This document shows, one piece after another, positions 24,035 through 32,232 of a stretch of 32,232 nucleotides of DNA. The notes beneath the pieces are model-generated. The model was given only the letters and a program-made list of their open reading frames with translations. It ran no database searches and had not been told where the DNA came from. This DNA is from Streptomyces jumonjinensis (GTDB lineage Bacteria; Actinomycetota; Actinomycetes; Streptomycetales; Streptomycetaceae): positions 30,781 through 63,012 of the forward strand of contig NZ_VCLA01000194.1 of assembly GCF_009600885.1 (NCBI RefSeq), written 5' to 3'. The translations under genes and the position numbers were made by a program. Each line of letters starts with the position of its first letter. Position 1 is the stretch's first letter.

Positions 24035-25159
24035 TCAGGACTCGGGCGCTGCGAGCCGGTCGGTGATCAGTTGCATGTCGGATTCGGTGACGAAGCGCGC
24101 GATGTCGTCCTCGCCGCCGCCGGCCACGGCGTCGCCGTCGATGAGGAGCCGGGCGAGGATCGCGGCCTTGCGGTGGCCCTGGACGCCGAGAGCGAGCGCC
24201 GGGTGGTCGTCGAGAGGGCCGTTGACGTCGATGAGGCGTACGACGATGTCGTCCCGCTGGAAGACCGTGCTGCCGACGATCGGGTTGTCGGGGTCGTCGG
24301 CCGCGGACTCGTCCTGGAGGGCGAGCAGCCGGGCCACGGCGAGTCCGCACTCCTCCTTCGCCCGGTAGAGCAGCGCGTGCCGGTTCACTTCGTCGGGTCC
24401 GCGCCCGTCGGCCGTCACATGGTGCACCGCGGGGAGGGCGGCGCGGGTGAAGAAGAGCCGGGCGGAGTTGGAGTCGTCAAGGTCCCGGTCCTGTTCCAGA
24501 TAGGGGTTGATGGCCTCTTCCACGGCCCGTACCTCGGGCTGTCTGGCGACGTGGCGCAGGGCCGCCATCAGATCGCCCTGGACCTCGATGGCGCGCACCA
24601 CCCGGTTGCCGTGCATGAAGAGGGAGGTGCGGCGCAGCCGGGTCTGGTCGTCCACGCGCGCGGCGGGCGAGGTGTATCCGGCGAGGATCTTCGCCACGGC
24701 CTTCTCGCTGCCGGGCTTGACGGTGAAGGTCAGGGCATGGCGTACGACTCCGTCGCCGACCCTCGGGGAGGGCTGGAGTCCGCCCTTGGCCTGCTGCTCG
24801 GGGGCGGCGCTGAAGGCCTGTCCGGTCTCCCGCAGCACGCTGAACCTGAGCGAGCGGGTGTCCCGTACGCAGCTGTGCAGCGGCAGGACGGTCTCCACAT
24901 GCTCCTCGCTGTTCACCCAGGCGAGGAACGGCGGCGCGCTCTCCCATTCGCTGGTGATGAGCCACTGCGAGGGGTTCTCGATGGACTGGCACAGCTGGTC
25001 GCTGATGTGTCCGGGCACCGAGGCGACGTGGTTGCGCATGTGCTCATAGGCCTCCAGGAACTGCTTCTGGGCCCCGTCGTAGAGGTCCAGCAGCAGCACG
25101 ACCCGGAGTCTGGAGCCGTCGAAGGCCGACTGAGATATACGTACCGACAAGGTGGTCAC
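24035..25159 (-). CDS. whiE-ORFI: SchA/CurD-like protein (WhiE ORFI-like)
   Basis: A 374-residue protein with the SchA/CurD-like domain. The GTG at 25159, ten bases after AAGGAG, gives the start VTTLSVRISQSAFDG; an ATG 42 bases upstream lacks a ribosome site. The N-terminal part (RVVLLLDLYDGAQKQFLEAY, QSIENPSQWLITSEWES) resembles a ferredoxin-like monooxygenase-type fold, and the rest (HALTFTVKPGSEKAVAKILA, VHHVTADGRGPDEVNRHALL) repeats similar strands. Homologues are confined largely to spore-pigment clusters; the function is unknown. It is the first gene of the operon, divergent from the FAD hydroxylase. Confidence 0.9.
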   Translation of the reverse strand: MTTLSVRISQSAFDGSRLRVVLLLDLYDGAQKQFLEAYEHMRNHVASVPGHISDQLCQSIENPSQWLITSEWESAPPFLAWVNSEEHVETVLPLHSCVRDTRSLRFSVLRETGQAFSAAPEQQAKGGLQPSPRVGDGVVRHALTFTVKPGSEKAVAKILAGYTSPAARVDDQTRLRRTSLFMHGNRVVRAIEVQGDLMAALRHVARQPEVRAVEEAINPYLEQDRDLDDSNSARLFFTRAALPAVHHVTADGRGPDEVNRHALLYRAKEECGLAVARLLALQDESAADDPDNPIVGSTVFQRDDIVVRLIDVNGPLDDHPALALGVQGHRKAAILARLLIDGDAVAGGGEDDIARFVTESDMQLITDRLAAPES

Positions 25160-25345
25160 CCTGTTCACACTCCTTCGCGACCGCGCCGCCGCCACGGACA
25201 TGGCCCGTCGTCAGTCATCAGCTGGAATCCGCCCCGGGAGCGGTGGTCGGCCGCCCCGGGGATGCGCGCGATCGCCCCGTGACACGCGGCGATCCCGTGA
25301 ACCGATCGTGGGCCGTTACCACGTGTGGCGCGAGAGATGGGCACC
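25160..25345. promoter_or_regulatory. Divergent promoter region of the pigment cluster
   Basis: The 186 bases between the operon's first gene and the FAD hydroxylase must hold both promoters. In S. coelicolor the matching gap carries whiEP1 and the sigma-F-dependent whiEP2. I could not fix -35/-10 boxes here; ATCATCAGCTGG-like A/T-containing stretches occur around 25212-25225. Confidence 0.5.
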
Positions 25346-27160
25346 ATGCGGGTGAATGGGCGGGGCAAGGGCCGTCCTGACGGGCACACAGACTCCATGC
25401 AAGGGACCGCTGAGACTGTCGATCGAACCGATCGAACCGAGAAGACCGAGAAGACCGAGAACGCCGATCGCACCGCGAACACCGACCGCACCGCGAACAC
25501 CGACCGCACCGCGAACACCGACCGCACCGAGAACGCCGAGAGCACTGTCCGCCGGGTACCGATCCTGATCGTGGGCGGGTCCCTGGTGGGCCTGTCCACC
25601 TCGATGTTCCTGAGCCGTCAGGGCATCGGGCATCTGCTGGTCGAGAAGCACGCGGGCACATCGACCCATCCGCGCGGGCGCGGCATCAACGTCCGCTCGA
25701 TGGAGCTGTTCCGCAGGGCCGGGGTGGACGGCGATATCCGCGACGCCGCCGCCGTGCTCTCCGGGAACCATGGGATCCTCCAGGCCGGATCGCTGACCGG
25801 CGACGATCAGGAGTGGCTCTTCAGGGAGATCGACCCGGGCGGCGGGCTGGCCCGGATCAGCCCGTCGAGCTGGTGTCTGTGCAGCCAGAACGACATCGAG
25901 CCGGTGCTCATGGCCCGTTCCCGCGAGGCGGGGGCCGAGCTCCGCTTCTCCACCGAGCTGCTCTCCTTCGAGCAGGACGCCACCGGGGTGACCGCCCTGG
26001 TCAAGGACCGGCTCTCGGGTGAGCACACGACGGTGCGCGCGGACTATCTGGTGGCGGCGGACGGGCCGCGCAGCCCGGTGCGCGAGCAGCTGGGCATCGG
26101 CCAGAGCGGCAACGGCGAGCTGTTCCACAACGTGAGCATGACGTTCACCTCGCAGCAGCTCATCGGCATCGTGGGCGACCGCCGCTTCATCGTCTGCTAT
26201 CTCACCAAGCCGGGGGCGGACGGGGCGCTGCTGCCCGTGGACAACCGGGAGCGGTGGGTCTTTCACGCGCCGTGGCACCCGGAGCTGGGCGAGACGCTGG
26301 AGGAGTTCACCGACGAGCGCTGCCGGGAGCACATCCGCCGGGCCGTGGGCGCGCCGGACCTCGATGTGGAAATCACCGGGATGGCCCCGTGGCACGCGGC
26401 CGAACGGGTCGCCCGCCGTTACTCGGCCGGCCGGGTCTTCCTGGCCGGGGACTCGGCGCACGAGATGTCGCCGACCGGCGCTTTCGGCTCCAACACCGGT
26501 ATCCAGGACGCCCACAATCTCGCGTGGAAGCTGACCGCGGTGCTGAAGGGCTGGGCGGGGCAGGGGCTGCTGGACACCTATGGCGAGGAGCGGCTGCCGG
26601 TGGCGAAGGCGACCGGCGAGCGGGCGTCGGCCCGTTCGGCGGAGCACGCCCATCCCGGCTACGCGGCGCCGCTCACCCCCGGCGGCCGGCGGGGCGGGGT
26701 GCTGACGGTGGCCATGGGGTACGGCTATCCGGGCGGCGCGGTCATCGGCGTCGACCCGGGGCGTCCGGTGGTGCCGGAGCGGATGCGGCTGTCCGGGGAG
26801 CCGGGCACCCGGGCTCCGCATCTGTGGGTGCGCCGGGACGGCGAGCGGCTGTCGACGCTGGATCTCTACGAGCGGTCCATGGTGCTGCTCTGCGGTGAGG
26901 GGGCGGTGTGGCGGGACGCCGCGCACAAGGCCGCGGTACGGCTGTCCGTGCCGCTGGACGTGTACGCGATCGGCGACGGGCCGCTGGCGGATCTGGTCCC
27001 GGAGGAGGGCTGCGACTGGACCGGGACGCATGGCACCACGGCGGAGGGCGCGCTGCTGGTGCGTCCGGACGGCTTTGTGGCCTGGCGTTCGGCGGGGGGC
27101 GCGCTGGACGCGGAGCGGGCCGTCGCCGAGGCGCTGGTCGAGGTGCTGCGGTTGCGCTGA
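25346..27160 (+). CDS. whiE-ORFVIII: FAD-dependent hydroxylase (WhiE ORFVIII-like)
   Basis: A flavin aromatic hydroxylase of the class A (PHBH/RdmE-like) type that oxygenates the polyketide. From the ATG at 25346 (GAGAG nine bases upstream) it has 604 residues; ATG 25337 or 25397 are alternatives. The FAD fold starts only near residue 70: VPILIVGGSLVGLSTSMFLS, then HPRGRGINVRSMEL, the DG motif LVAADGPRSPVRE, and the second FAD motif GRVFLAGDSAHEMSPTGAFG. The N-terminal tail is made of tripeptide repeats (DRT, ANT, EKT). The C-terminal thioredoxin-like domain is present. Position and orientation match WhiE ORFVIII. Confidence 0.93.
   Translation: MRVNGRGKGRPDGHTDSMQGTAETVDRTDRTEKTEKTENADRTANTDRTANTDRTANTDRTENAESTVRRVPILIVGGSLVGLSTSMFLSRQGIGHLLVEKHAGTSTHPRGRGINVRSMELFRRAGVDGDIRDAAAVLSGNHGILQAGSLTGDDQEWLFREIDPGGGLARISPSSWCLCSQNDIEPVLMARSREAGAELRFSTELLSFEQDATGVTALVKDRLSGEHTTVRADYLVAADGPRSPVREQLGIGQSGNGELFHNVSMTFTSQQLIGIVGDRRFIVCYLTKPGADGALLPVDNRERWVFHAPWHPELGETLEEFTDERCREHIRRAVGAPDLDVEITGMAPWHAAERVARRYSAGRVFLAGDSAHEMSPTGAFGSNTGIQDAHNLAWKLTAVLKGWAGQGLLDTYGEERLPVAKATGERASARSAEHAHPGYAAPLTPGGRRGGVLTVAMGYGYPGGAVIGVDPGRPVVPERMRLSGEPGTRAPHLWVRRDGERLSTLDLYERSMVLLCGEGAVWRDAAHKAAVRLSVPLDVYAIGDGPLADLVPEEGCDWTGTHGTTAEGALLVRPDGFVAWRSAGGALDAERAVAEALVEVLRLR
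25421..25546 (+). repeat. 9-bp tandem repeats inside the hydroxylase gene
   Basis: Fourteen 9-bp units in register with codons. The middle is a regular 18-bp pattern (GCGAACACCGACCGCACC) repeated three times, translated as ANTDRT. The first units are GATCGAACC and GAGAAGACC. Only the N-terminal tail is affected. Confidence 0.93.
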
Positions 27161-27288
27161 GCGCCGGGGGCGGCAGCTCGCGGAGGCCGCACGCACGACG
27201 GGATTCCCGCAAAAACGTCGCGCGTGTGACCTCCGCGTTCTAACGTGCGCGGATAGCCCACCGCTATCGGGAGGTGTAGAAAGAGGAC

Positions 27289-29967
27289 ATGGCCGCACGT
27301 TACGGTCGCCCACTCTCGGTTCTGAAGATGCGGACCGTGGCCGGGCAGGTCTTTCTCCTCCAAGTGGCGATCGTGCTGCTGCTCGTCGCGGCGGGCATCA
27401 CCGCGCTGCTCGTGCAGTCGCACGCCGACAGCCGCCGTGAGGCCGTCAACCGGTCGGAGGCCGTCGCCACCACCTTCGCCAGCTCACCGGGGATGGACGC
27501 GGCGCTCGCGAGCCGTGATCCCAGCGCGATCCTCCAGCCGCGCGCCGAGGAGGCGCGGAAACGTTCCCATGTCGACTTCATCGTGGTGATGAACACCGAC
27601 GGGATCCGCTACACCCATCCGCTGCCGGACCGGATCGGGAAGAAGTTCGTCGGCGACATCGGGCCCGCGCTCCGCGGCGAGGTGGTCACCGAGAAGCTCA
27701 CGGGCACGATCGGGCCGCTGGTCCAGGCCGTGGTGCCGGTCTACGGCCCCGGCGGGAAGGTCATCGGTCTGGTGGCGGCCGGGGTCACGCTGGAGAAGGT
27801 CGGCAATGTGGTGGAGGACCAGTTCCCGCTGCTGTTCGGGGCCGCGGGCGGCGTGCTGCTGCTGACCGCCGGCGGCACGGCCCTGGTCACCGGGCGGCTG
27901 CGCCGCCAGACGCGCGGGCTCGGCCCGGAAGAGATGACCCGGATGTACGAGCACCACGACGCGGTCCTGCACGCGGTGCGCGAGGGGGTGATCATCGTCG
28001 GGGGCGAGGGACGGCTGCTGCTCGCCAACGACGAGGCACGCCGGCTGCTGGATCTGCCGCCGGACGTCGAGGGCAGACAGGTCGCCGAGCTGGGGCTGGA
28101 CGAGCCGACGGTACGGCTGCTGGCGTCGGGGCAGATGGTCACCGACGAGGTGCACCGGGTCGGCGACCGGCTGCTGGCGGTGAACCACCGGCCGACCGAC
28201 CGCAACGGCGGACCGCCCGGCAGTGTGACCACCATCCGGGACACCACCGAGCTCCAGGCGCTCAGCGGCCGGGCGGATGTGGCGCAGGCGCGGCTGCGGC
28301 TGCTGTACGACGCCGGGTTGGAGATCGGCACCACCCTGGACGTGCTGCGCACCTGCGAGGAGCTGGCGGAGTTCGCGGTGGGCCGGTTCGCCGACTTCGC
28401 CACCGTCGATCTGGTGGAGGCGGTGCTGCGCGGCGAGGAGCCGAGGGCGACGGGCGCGGGCGCGGACATGCGGCGTATCGCCGTGGGCGGGACCGGGGAC
28501 GCCACGGCGCACTTCGCGCTGGGGACCACGATCCGCTTTCTGCCGACCACCCGGATGGGCGCGGGCCTGGGCAAGGGCGAAGGCATCCTGGAGAAGGATC
28601 TGGCCTCGTACTCGGGGTGGGAGCAGCAGTCCCCGGAGCGGGCCGCGAAGCTGGTGGAGGCGGGCTTCCACTCGATGATCGCGGTGCCGCTGCGGGCGCG
28701 CGGGGCGATTCTGGGGGTGGCGATGTTCTGGCGCTCGCGGACGCCCGAGTCCTTCGAGGAGGAGGACCGCTCCCTCGCCGAGGAGCTGGTGGCGCGGGCC
28801 GCGGTGAGCGTCGACAACGCGCGCCGCTACTCCCGTGAGCACACCATGGCGGTGACCCTTCAGCGGAGTCTGCTGCCGCGCGGTCTGCCGGAGCAGGACG
28901 CCCTGGACGCGGCCTACCGCTACCGTCCGGCGCAGGCGGGTCTCGGCGGGCTCGGCGGGGTGGGCGGCGACTGGTTCGACATCATTCCGCTGCCGGGCGC
29001 GCGGGTGGCGCTGGTGGTGGGCGATGTGGTGGGCCATGGTCTGCACGCCGCCGCGACGATGGGCCGGCTGCGGACGGCGGTGCACAACTTCTCCACCCTG
29101 GATCTGCCGCCGGACGAGCTGCTGTGGCATCTGGACGAGCTGGTGGCCAGGCTCGACGCGGAGGAGTCGGGCGGCGACGACGGCCAGGTCACCGGGGCGA
29201 CCTGTCTGTACGCGATCTACGATCCGGCCTCGGGCCGCTGCACGATGGCGCGGGCGGGGCACCTTCAGCCGCTGGTGCTCCATCCGGACGGCACGGCGTT
29301 CTTCGCGGAGGTGCCCGGCGGTCCGCCGCTGGGGCTCGGCGGGCTGCCGTTCGAGACCCTGGAGCTGGAACTCCCCCGGGACAGCACCCTGGTGCTGTAC
29401 ACCGACGGCCTGGTCGAGGACCGGGACCGGGACATGGACGAAGGGCTCACGCTGCTGCGGGAGACGATCGCGGGCCGTCCGGAGCGCTCCCCGGAGGAGA
29501 TCTGCGAGGCGGTGCTGGGCGCGCTGCTGCCCGAGCGTCCGCGGGACGACATCGCGCTGCTGGTGGGCCGGACCAGGGTGCTGAGCTCGAAACGGGTCGC
29601 CGAGTGGGAGGTGCCCTCCGATCCCTCGGCGGTGGGTGAGGTGCGCGCGGAGGTCGCCCGTAAGCTCGCGGAATGGGATCTGGAGGACGAGGCGTTCACG
29701 ACCGAGCTGATTCTCAGCGAGCTGGTGACCAACGCGATCCGTTACGCGATCGGCCCGATCCGGGTGCGGCTCATCCGCGATCGGGCGCTGATCTGCGAGG
29801 TGTCGGACCACAGCAGCACCTCGCCGCATCTGCGGCAGGCGGCGAGCACGGACGAGGGCGGCCGGGGGCTGTTTCTGGTGGCCCAGTTCGCGGACCGGTG
29901 GGGGACGCGCTACACCCTGGACGGAAAGGTGATCTGGACGGAGCAGCCGCTGGCGGGGGCGGAGTGA
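27289..29967 (+). CDS. Membrane sensor PP2C phosphatase with kinase domain
   Basis: An 892-residue multidomain regulator. ATG 27289 follows GAAAGAGGAC. Order: membrane helix about 17-41, an extracellular sensor domain of the CitA/DcuS type (VDFIVVMNTDGIRYTHPLPD), second helix about 182-203, PAS (about 222-318), GAF (about 335-515), SpoIIE/PP2C phosphatase (about 545-745: GGDWFDII, VVGDVVGHG, DDIALLVG metal-binding Asp residues), and an RsbW-like ATPase domain (TTELILSELVTNAIRYA, DEGGRGLFLVAQF). Such proteins sense a signal outside and tune an anti-anti-sigma factor by phosphorylation and dephosphorylation. No anti-anti-sigma gene is adjacent. It overlaps the next gene (GTGA). Confidence 0.93.
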   Translation: MAARYGRPLSVLKMRTVAGQVFLLQVAIVLLLVAAGITALLVQSHADSRREAVNRSEAVATTFASSPGMDAALASRDPSAILQPRAEEARKRSHVDFIVVMNTDGIRYTHPLPDRIGKKFVGDIGPALRGEVVTEKLTGTIGPLVQAVVPVYGPGGKVIGLVAAGVTLEKVGNVVEDQFPLLFGAAGGVLLLTAGGTALVTGRLRRQTRGLGPEEMTRMYEHHDAVLHAVREGVIIVGGEGRLLLANDEARRLLDLPPDVEGRQVAELGLDEPTVRLLASGQMVTDEVHRVGDRLLAVNHRPTDRNGGPPGSVTTIRDTTELQALSGRADVAQARLRLLYDAGLEIGTTLDVLRTCEELAEFAVGRFADFATVDLVEAVLRGEEPRATGAGADMRRIAVGGTGDATAHFALGTTIRFLPTTRMGAGLGKGEGILEKDLASYSGWEQQSPERAAKLVEAGFHSMIAVPLRARGAILGVAMFWRSRTPESFEEEDRSLAEELVARAAVSVDNARRYSREHTMAVTLQRSLLPRGLPEQDALDAAYRYRPAQAGLGGLGGVGGDWFDIIPLPGARVALVVGDVVGHGLHAAATMGRLRTAVHNFSTLDLPPDELLWHLDELVARLDAEESGGDDGQVTGATCLYAIYDPASGRCTMARAGHLQPLVLHPDGTAFFAEVPGGPPLGLGGLPFETLELELPRDSTLVLYTDGLVEDRDRDMDEGLTLLRETIAGRPERSPEEICEAVLGALLPERPRDDIALLVGRTRVLSSKRVAEWEVPSDPSAVGEVRAEVARKLAEWDLEDEAFTTELILSELVTNAIRYAIGPIRVRLIRDRALICEVSDHSSTSPHLRQAASTDEGGRGLFLVAQFADRWGTRYTLDGKVIWTEQPLAGAE

Positions 29968-30809
29968 GGGCGCTGTGGATCGGCGGCCCGCCGGGGGCGG
30001 GCAAGACCACCGTCGCCCGGCTGCTGGCCCGCCGTCATGGGCTGCGCTGGTACGGCTCGGACGCGCACACCTGGGAGCACCGGGACCGGGCGATCGCGGC
30101 GGGGCATCCGGCGGCGGTGCGCTGGGAGGCGCTGCCCCGCGAGGACCGCTGGTCGGCCCCGCCCGGGGAGCTGCTGGCGATGTCGCTGCACCGGGAGCGC
30201 GGGGCGATGATCGCCGACGATGTGCGGGCGCTGCCGCCGTGGCCGATGACGGTGGCGGAGGGCACCCCGGTCGTCCCGCCGTCCACGGGCGCTCACGCGC
30301 TCTGGCTGCTGCCGACGGCCGAGGTGCGGGAGAAGCGGCTGGCCGAGCGGGGGGAGGCACCGGGTCCGCTGGCGCTCTACCGGCGTCTGGCGCGGGAGAT
30401 CGAGTCGCGGGTCGAGGCGTACGGGGGAGCGATCCTGCGGGTGGACGGCTCCCTGGGTGTGGCGGAGACCCTCGCGGCGGTCGAGCGCTGTTTCGCGCCG
30501 GTGCTGGCGGCGAACCCCGGAGCGCGGACGGCGGCGGACCGGGGCGGGCTGCTGCGGTACGCCAATGAGGCGGTCGTCGCCCAGTACCGGGCCTTCGCCG
30601 CCCGGCCCTGGGCGCCGCCCGGCGCCATGGCGGCGGTGGTGGGCTTCGCCTGCGAGTGCGGCCGGGCGGAGTGCGGGGAGGACGTGGAGCTGGCGGTGGC
30701 GGACTATCCGGCGGGCGGGGGCCTGACGACCGCAGGGTGCTCCGGAGGCCGGGGGGACCGGCCTCCGGAGCGGACGGGGGTCAGGGGGCGGAGTCCGAGC
30801 GGCGCTTGA
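29964..30809 (+). CDS. P-loop nucleotide-binding protein, coupled to the sensor
   Basis: A 281-residue protein starting at GTG 29964, overlapping the phosphatase stop. The Walker A motif IGGPPGAGKTTVARLLA is at the N-terminus; LRWYGSDAHTWEHRDR and EKRLAERGEAPGPLALYRRL resemble small-molecule or nucleoside kinases. A cysteine-rich stretch FACECGRAECGEDVE follows around residue 227-241. I cannot name a substrate. The last 25 or so residues are read through a strong terminator hairpin (30740-30770) and overlap the convergent YcnI gene by 29 bases, so the natural end of the folded protein is probably near residue 255. Confidence 0.7.
   Translation: MRALWIGGPPGAGKTTVARLLARRHGLRWYGSDAHTWEHRDRAIAAGHPAAVRWEALPREDRWSAPPGELLAMSLHRERGAMIADDVRALPPWPMTVAEGTPVVPPSTGAHALWLLPTAEVREKRLAERGEAPGPLALYRRLAREIESRVEAYGGAILRVDGSLGVAETLAAVERCFAPVLAANPGARTAADRGGLLRYANEAVVAQYRAFAARPWAPPGAMAAVVGFACECGRAECGEDVELAVADYPAGGGLTTAGCSGGRGDRPPERTGVRGRSPSGA
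30740..30770. terminator. 13-bp stem terminator between convergent genes
   Basis: CTCCGGAGGCCGG pairs perfectly with CCGGCCTCCGGAG around a GGGGA loop. It lies inside the reading frame of the P-loop gene and just beyond the stop of the YcnI gene. Confidence 0.85.
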
Positions 30810-31587
30810 TCATCCAGAAGAGGGGCACACCGGCCGCGATCGCGACGACGAGGACGATCAGGGAGGTGTCGACTCCGCCGTCGTCCTCGTCGGCCGCGTC
30901 CTCCCGCTGCCCGGACGGCTCCGGTGAACTGGAGGGCTCCGATGAGCCGGAGGGCGACGGGGCGGCTCCGGTGGACGGCTGCGAGGGCGCAGAGGACCCC
31001 GACGACGCGGCCGGTGTCTTCCCGGCGGTCTTGTCAGCGGGCTTGTCCGCGGTCTTGTCCGCGACGGGCGGCGGATCGAGAGGTTCCAGGGAGGCGCCCT
31101 TCGCCGCGGCCTTCAGGGTGAGGACGGGGGCCGGGTTCTCCGGCTCGGCGCCGCCCTTGGGCTCCTCGATCCAGCGGGATATCTTGCCGTCGCCATAGGT
31201 CTCGACGGTCTTGAAGACCAGCTTCCGGGCGTCCGGCAGCTGTCTGACGGTGATGCTGTACACGGCGTCCTCGCCCACGTCGAGCGGCTTGCCTCCGATG
31301 AGATAGCCGCCCTGGGCATGGGCGAACGTCCAGCCCTTGGGGGCCTTCTTCAGGCTCACCGCGCCCGGTGAGATACCGGTGGGCAGCACGACCTGGAGCC
31401 CCGCGATGCCCGCCGAGTCCGACTCGGCCTCCGATGTGAAGGTCACGGTGACGTTCTTCGCCAGGGCGCGGGGGTCGGACGCGGTCACTCCGGCATGGGC
31501 GGCGGCGGGGCCGGCCAGGGCGAGGACCGCGCCGAACGCGGCGAGCGCGGTGACGGCGGAGAGAGCCGTACGGTGGGGGGTGCTCAT
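30781..31587 (-). CDS. ycnI: YcnI-family copper-binding exported protein
   Basis: A 268-residue membrane-anchored protein with a DUF1775 (YcnI) domain. ATG 31587 follows AAGGAG. The signal peptide (TALSAVTALAAFGAVLALAGPAAA) should be cut to expose the mature N-terminal histidine of HAGVTASDP, the copper-binding His of the family. The YcnI beta-sandwich runs to about residue 165 (SITVRQLPDARKLVFKTVETY, ISRWIEEP with the conserved Trp). A long Ser/Pro/Lys-rich linker follows, then a C-terminal membrane helix (SLIVLVVAIAAGVPLFWMI) and a basic end. It acts outside the cell in copper handling. No CopC/CopD or Sco partner is in the window. Confidence 0.92.
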   Translation of the reverse strand: MSTPHRTALSAVTALAAFGAVLALAGPAAAHAGVTASDPRALAKNVTVTFTSEAESDSAGIAGLQVVLPTGISPGAVSLKKAPKGWTFAHAQGGYLIGGKPLDVGEDAVYSITVRQLPDARKLVFKTVETYGDGKISRWIEEPKGGAEPENPAPVLTLKAAAKGASLEPLDPPPVADKTADKPADKTAGKTPAASSGSSAPSQPSTGAAPSPSGSSEPSSSPEPSGQREDAADEDDGGVDTSLIVLVVAIAAGVPLFWMIKRRSDSAP

Positions 31588-31927
31588 AGGTCTCCTTCTG
31601 CGAACGGGGCGGGCAGGGGATGGAGCCGGCCCGGCGGCACTCCATCGTGACGGGCGACATCATTCACGACGAGCGGGTATTTCCAAGAGGGCCCGGGGAT
31701 ATCTCCCGTCACAGCCGCTTCTCCGGTACGCGGGTGCGCTGTTGGGACCGCTCACCAGCCGTCCGCCGACGGGGGCGCCCCAGATCACCGGGCGGCGCTG
31801 CCGACAGGGCGTCAGCCGGGTGCCGCAGCAGAGGTCCCAGCCGGGGCGTCCCCGGACCACCGGGCGTCCACCGATGAAGGCGCCAGTCCAGCACCGCGGC
31901 AGAGGTCCCAGCCGGCCCGTCCCCAGG
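31588..31927. repeat. Imperfect 71-74 bp repeats of the neighbouring gene's 3' end
   Basis: Three related copies lie on this strand, two here (the GAGGTCCCA core at 31831 and 31902) and a third at 31976 inside the histidine phosphatase gene. Read on the minus strand all encode variants of GRSGRWNLRCGTRLTP (GRPGWDLCCGTRLTP and GRAGWDLCRGAGLAP in the outer copies). The gap thus consists of decayed duplications of the gene's tail. The 90 bases nearest YcnI hold its promoter region; nothing else was recognised. Confidence 0.75.
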
Positions 31928-32232
31928 TCACCGCCCGTCCGCCGCCGACGACGGCGTCAGCCGGGTGCCGCAGCGGAGGTTCCAGCGGCCGGATCTGCCG
32001 GTCAGCCCGGTCAGGGTGAGGGGCTCGGCGTCCAGCCGCCAGAACGTCGCGGGCGCCAGGCCCAGCGCCGCCACCAGCGCCGCCCGCACCACCGCGGGCT
32101 CCACCACCGCCAGCACCCGGCCCGCGTCCGGGGGCAGTGAGTCGAGCCAGCCGCCCACCCTCGCGCACAGCCCGGCCAGCGGCTCCCCGCCGTGCGGCGC
32201 GGCAGCGGGATCGTCCAGCCACCGCGCCACCG
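31928..32232 (-). CDS. Histidine phosphatase family protein, N-terminus outside
   Basis: Only about 100 C-terminal residues are in the window; the frame is open to the right edge. WLDDPAAAPHGGEPLAGLCARVGGWL and VLAVVEPAVVRAALVAALGL are the second half of a phosphoglycerate-mutase-like histidine phosphatase, with the APATFWRLDAEPLTLTGLTG stretch common in the actinomycete group. In the usual motif the second catalytic His (THGxxxR) is replaced here by VVEPAVVRA, so the activity is doubtful. The active-site RHG is outside the window. Confidence 0.75.
   Translation of the reverse strand, partial: VARWLDDPAAAPHGGEPLAGLCARVGGWLDSLPPDAGRVLAVVEPAVVRAALVAALGLAPATFWRLDAEPLTLTGLTGRSGRWNLRCGTRLTPSSAADGR

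Noticed and set aside
25316..27313. 665-codon minus-strand frame opposite the FAD hydroxylase
   Set aside because: Low-complexity shadow frame; FAD motifs on the plus strand are decisive.
27484..30360. 958-codon minus-strand frame opposite the sensor phosphatase
   Set aside because: It crosses two plus-strand genes, is rich in Arg, His and Pro, and has no recognisable domain.

Overview
The window looks like a chromosomal segment of a Streptomyces or close relative. GC is very high, coding frames are strongly biased, GTG starts and GTGA/ATGA overlaps are common, and there is a complete type II polyketide cluster of the spore-pigment (whiE/cur/sch) type. This assignment is inference; there is no rRNA or intact tRNA to confirm it.

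Positions 1 to about 13.3 kb are accessory and mosaic. At the left edge are the 3' part of an XRE-type regulator and an overlapping tyrosine integrase, which is broken by a one-base shift near 1185. Next comes a membrane-anchored XRE regulator facing a membrane M48 metalloprotease, a TraG/VirD4-like ATPase and a small membrane protein. A 44-nt 3' fragment of tRNA-Thr (CGT anticodon) at 6861-6904 marks an integration scar. It abuts the 3' end of a large serine recombinase, whose 5' side abuts an rsgA gene cut off inside its GTPase domain. To the right lie a 24-codon ORF with a strong ribosome binding site, a protein resembling the phage Gp3-type recombination directionality factors, an unrecognised 123-aa protein, and two IS5-like insertion sequences. 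One of these (12366-13238) has clear terminal inverted repeats and a TTA target duplication. Both transposases are split by a -1 frameshift at the same point of the protein.

From 13.3 to 17.2 kb the genes look like ordinary metabolism plus a toxin-antitoxin pair: a 5-formyltetrahydrofolate cyclo-ligase-like protein, a VapBC-type module, an isochorismatase-family hydrolase, and a MerR regulator divergent from an imine-reductase-like oxidoreductase, with a clear dyad between them.

From 17.3 to 27.2 kb lies a secreted parallel beta-helix protein, an O-methyltransferase and the spore-pigment cluster. The minus-strand operon runs SchA/CurD-like protein, cupin, KS-alpha, KS-beta (chain length factor), ACP, aromatase/cyclase, TcmI-like cyclase; the FAD hydroxylase is divergent. 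KS-alpha, KS-beta and ACP would build the polyketide, the cyclases fold and aromatise it, and the FAD enzyme (perhaps also the methyltransferase) tailors it. The order equals whiE ORFVIII | ORFI-VII of S. coelicolor. Three different short tandem-repeat arrays sit around these genes, one of them inside the coding region of the FAD enzyme.

From 27.2 kb to the end are a sensor-type PP2C phosphatase with an anti-sigma-like kinase domain, a coupled P-loop protein, a convergent YcnI-like copper protein, and the C-terminal end of a histidine phosphatase followed by a three-copy imperfect repeat of its own 3' end.
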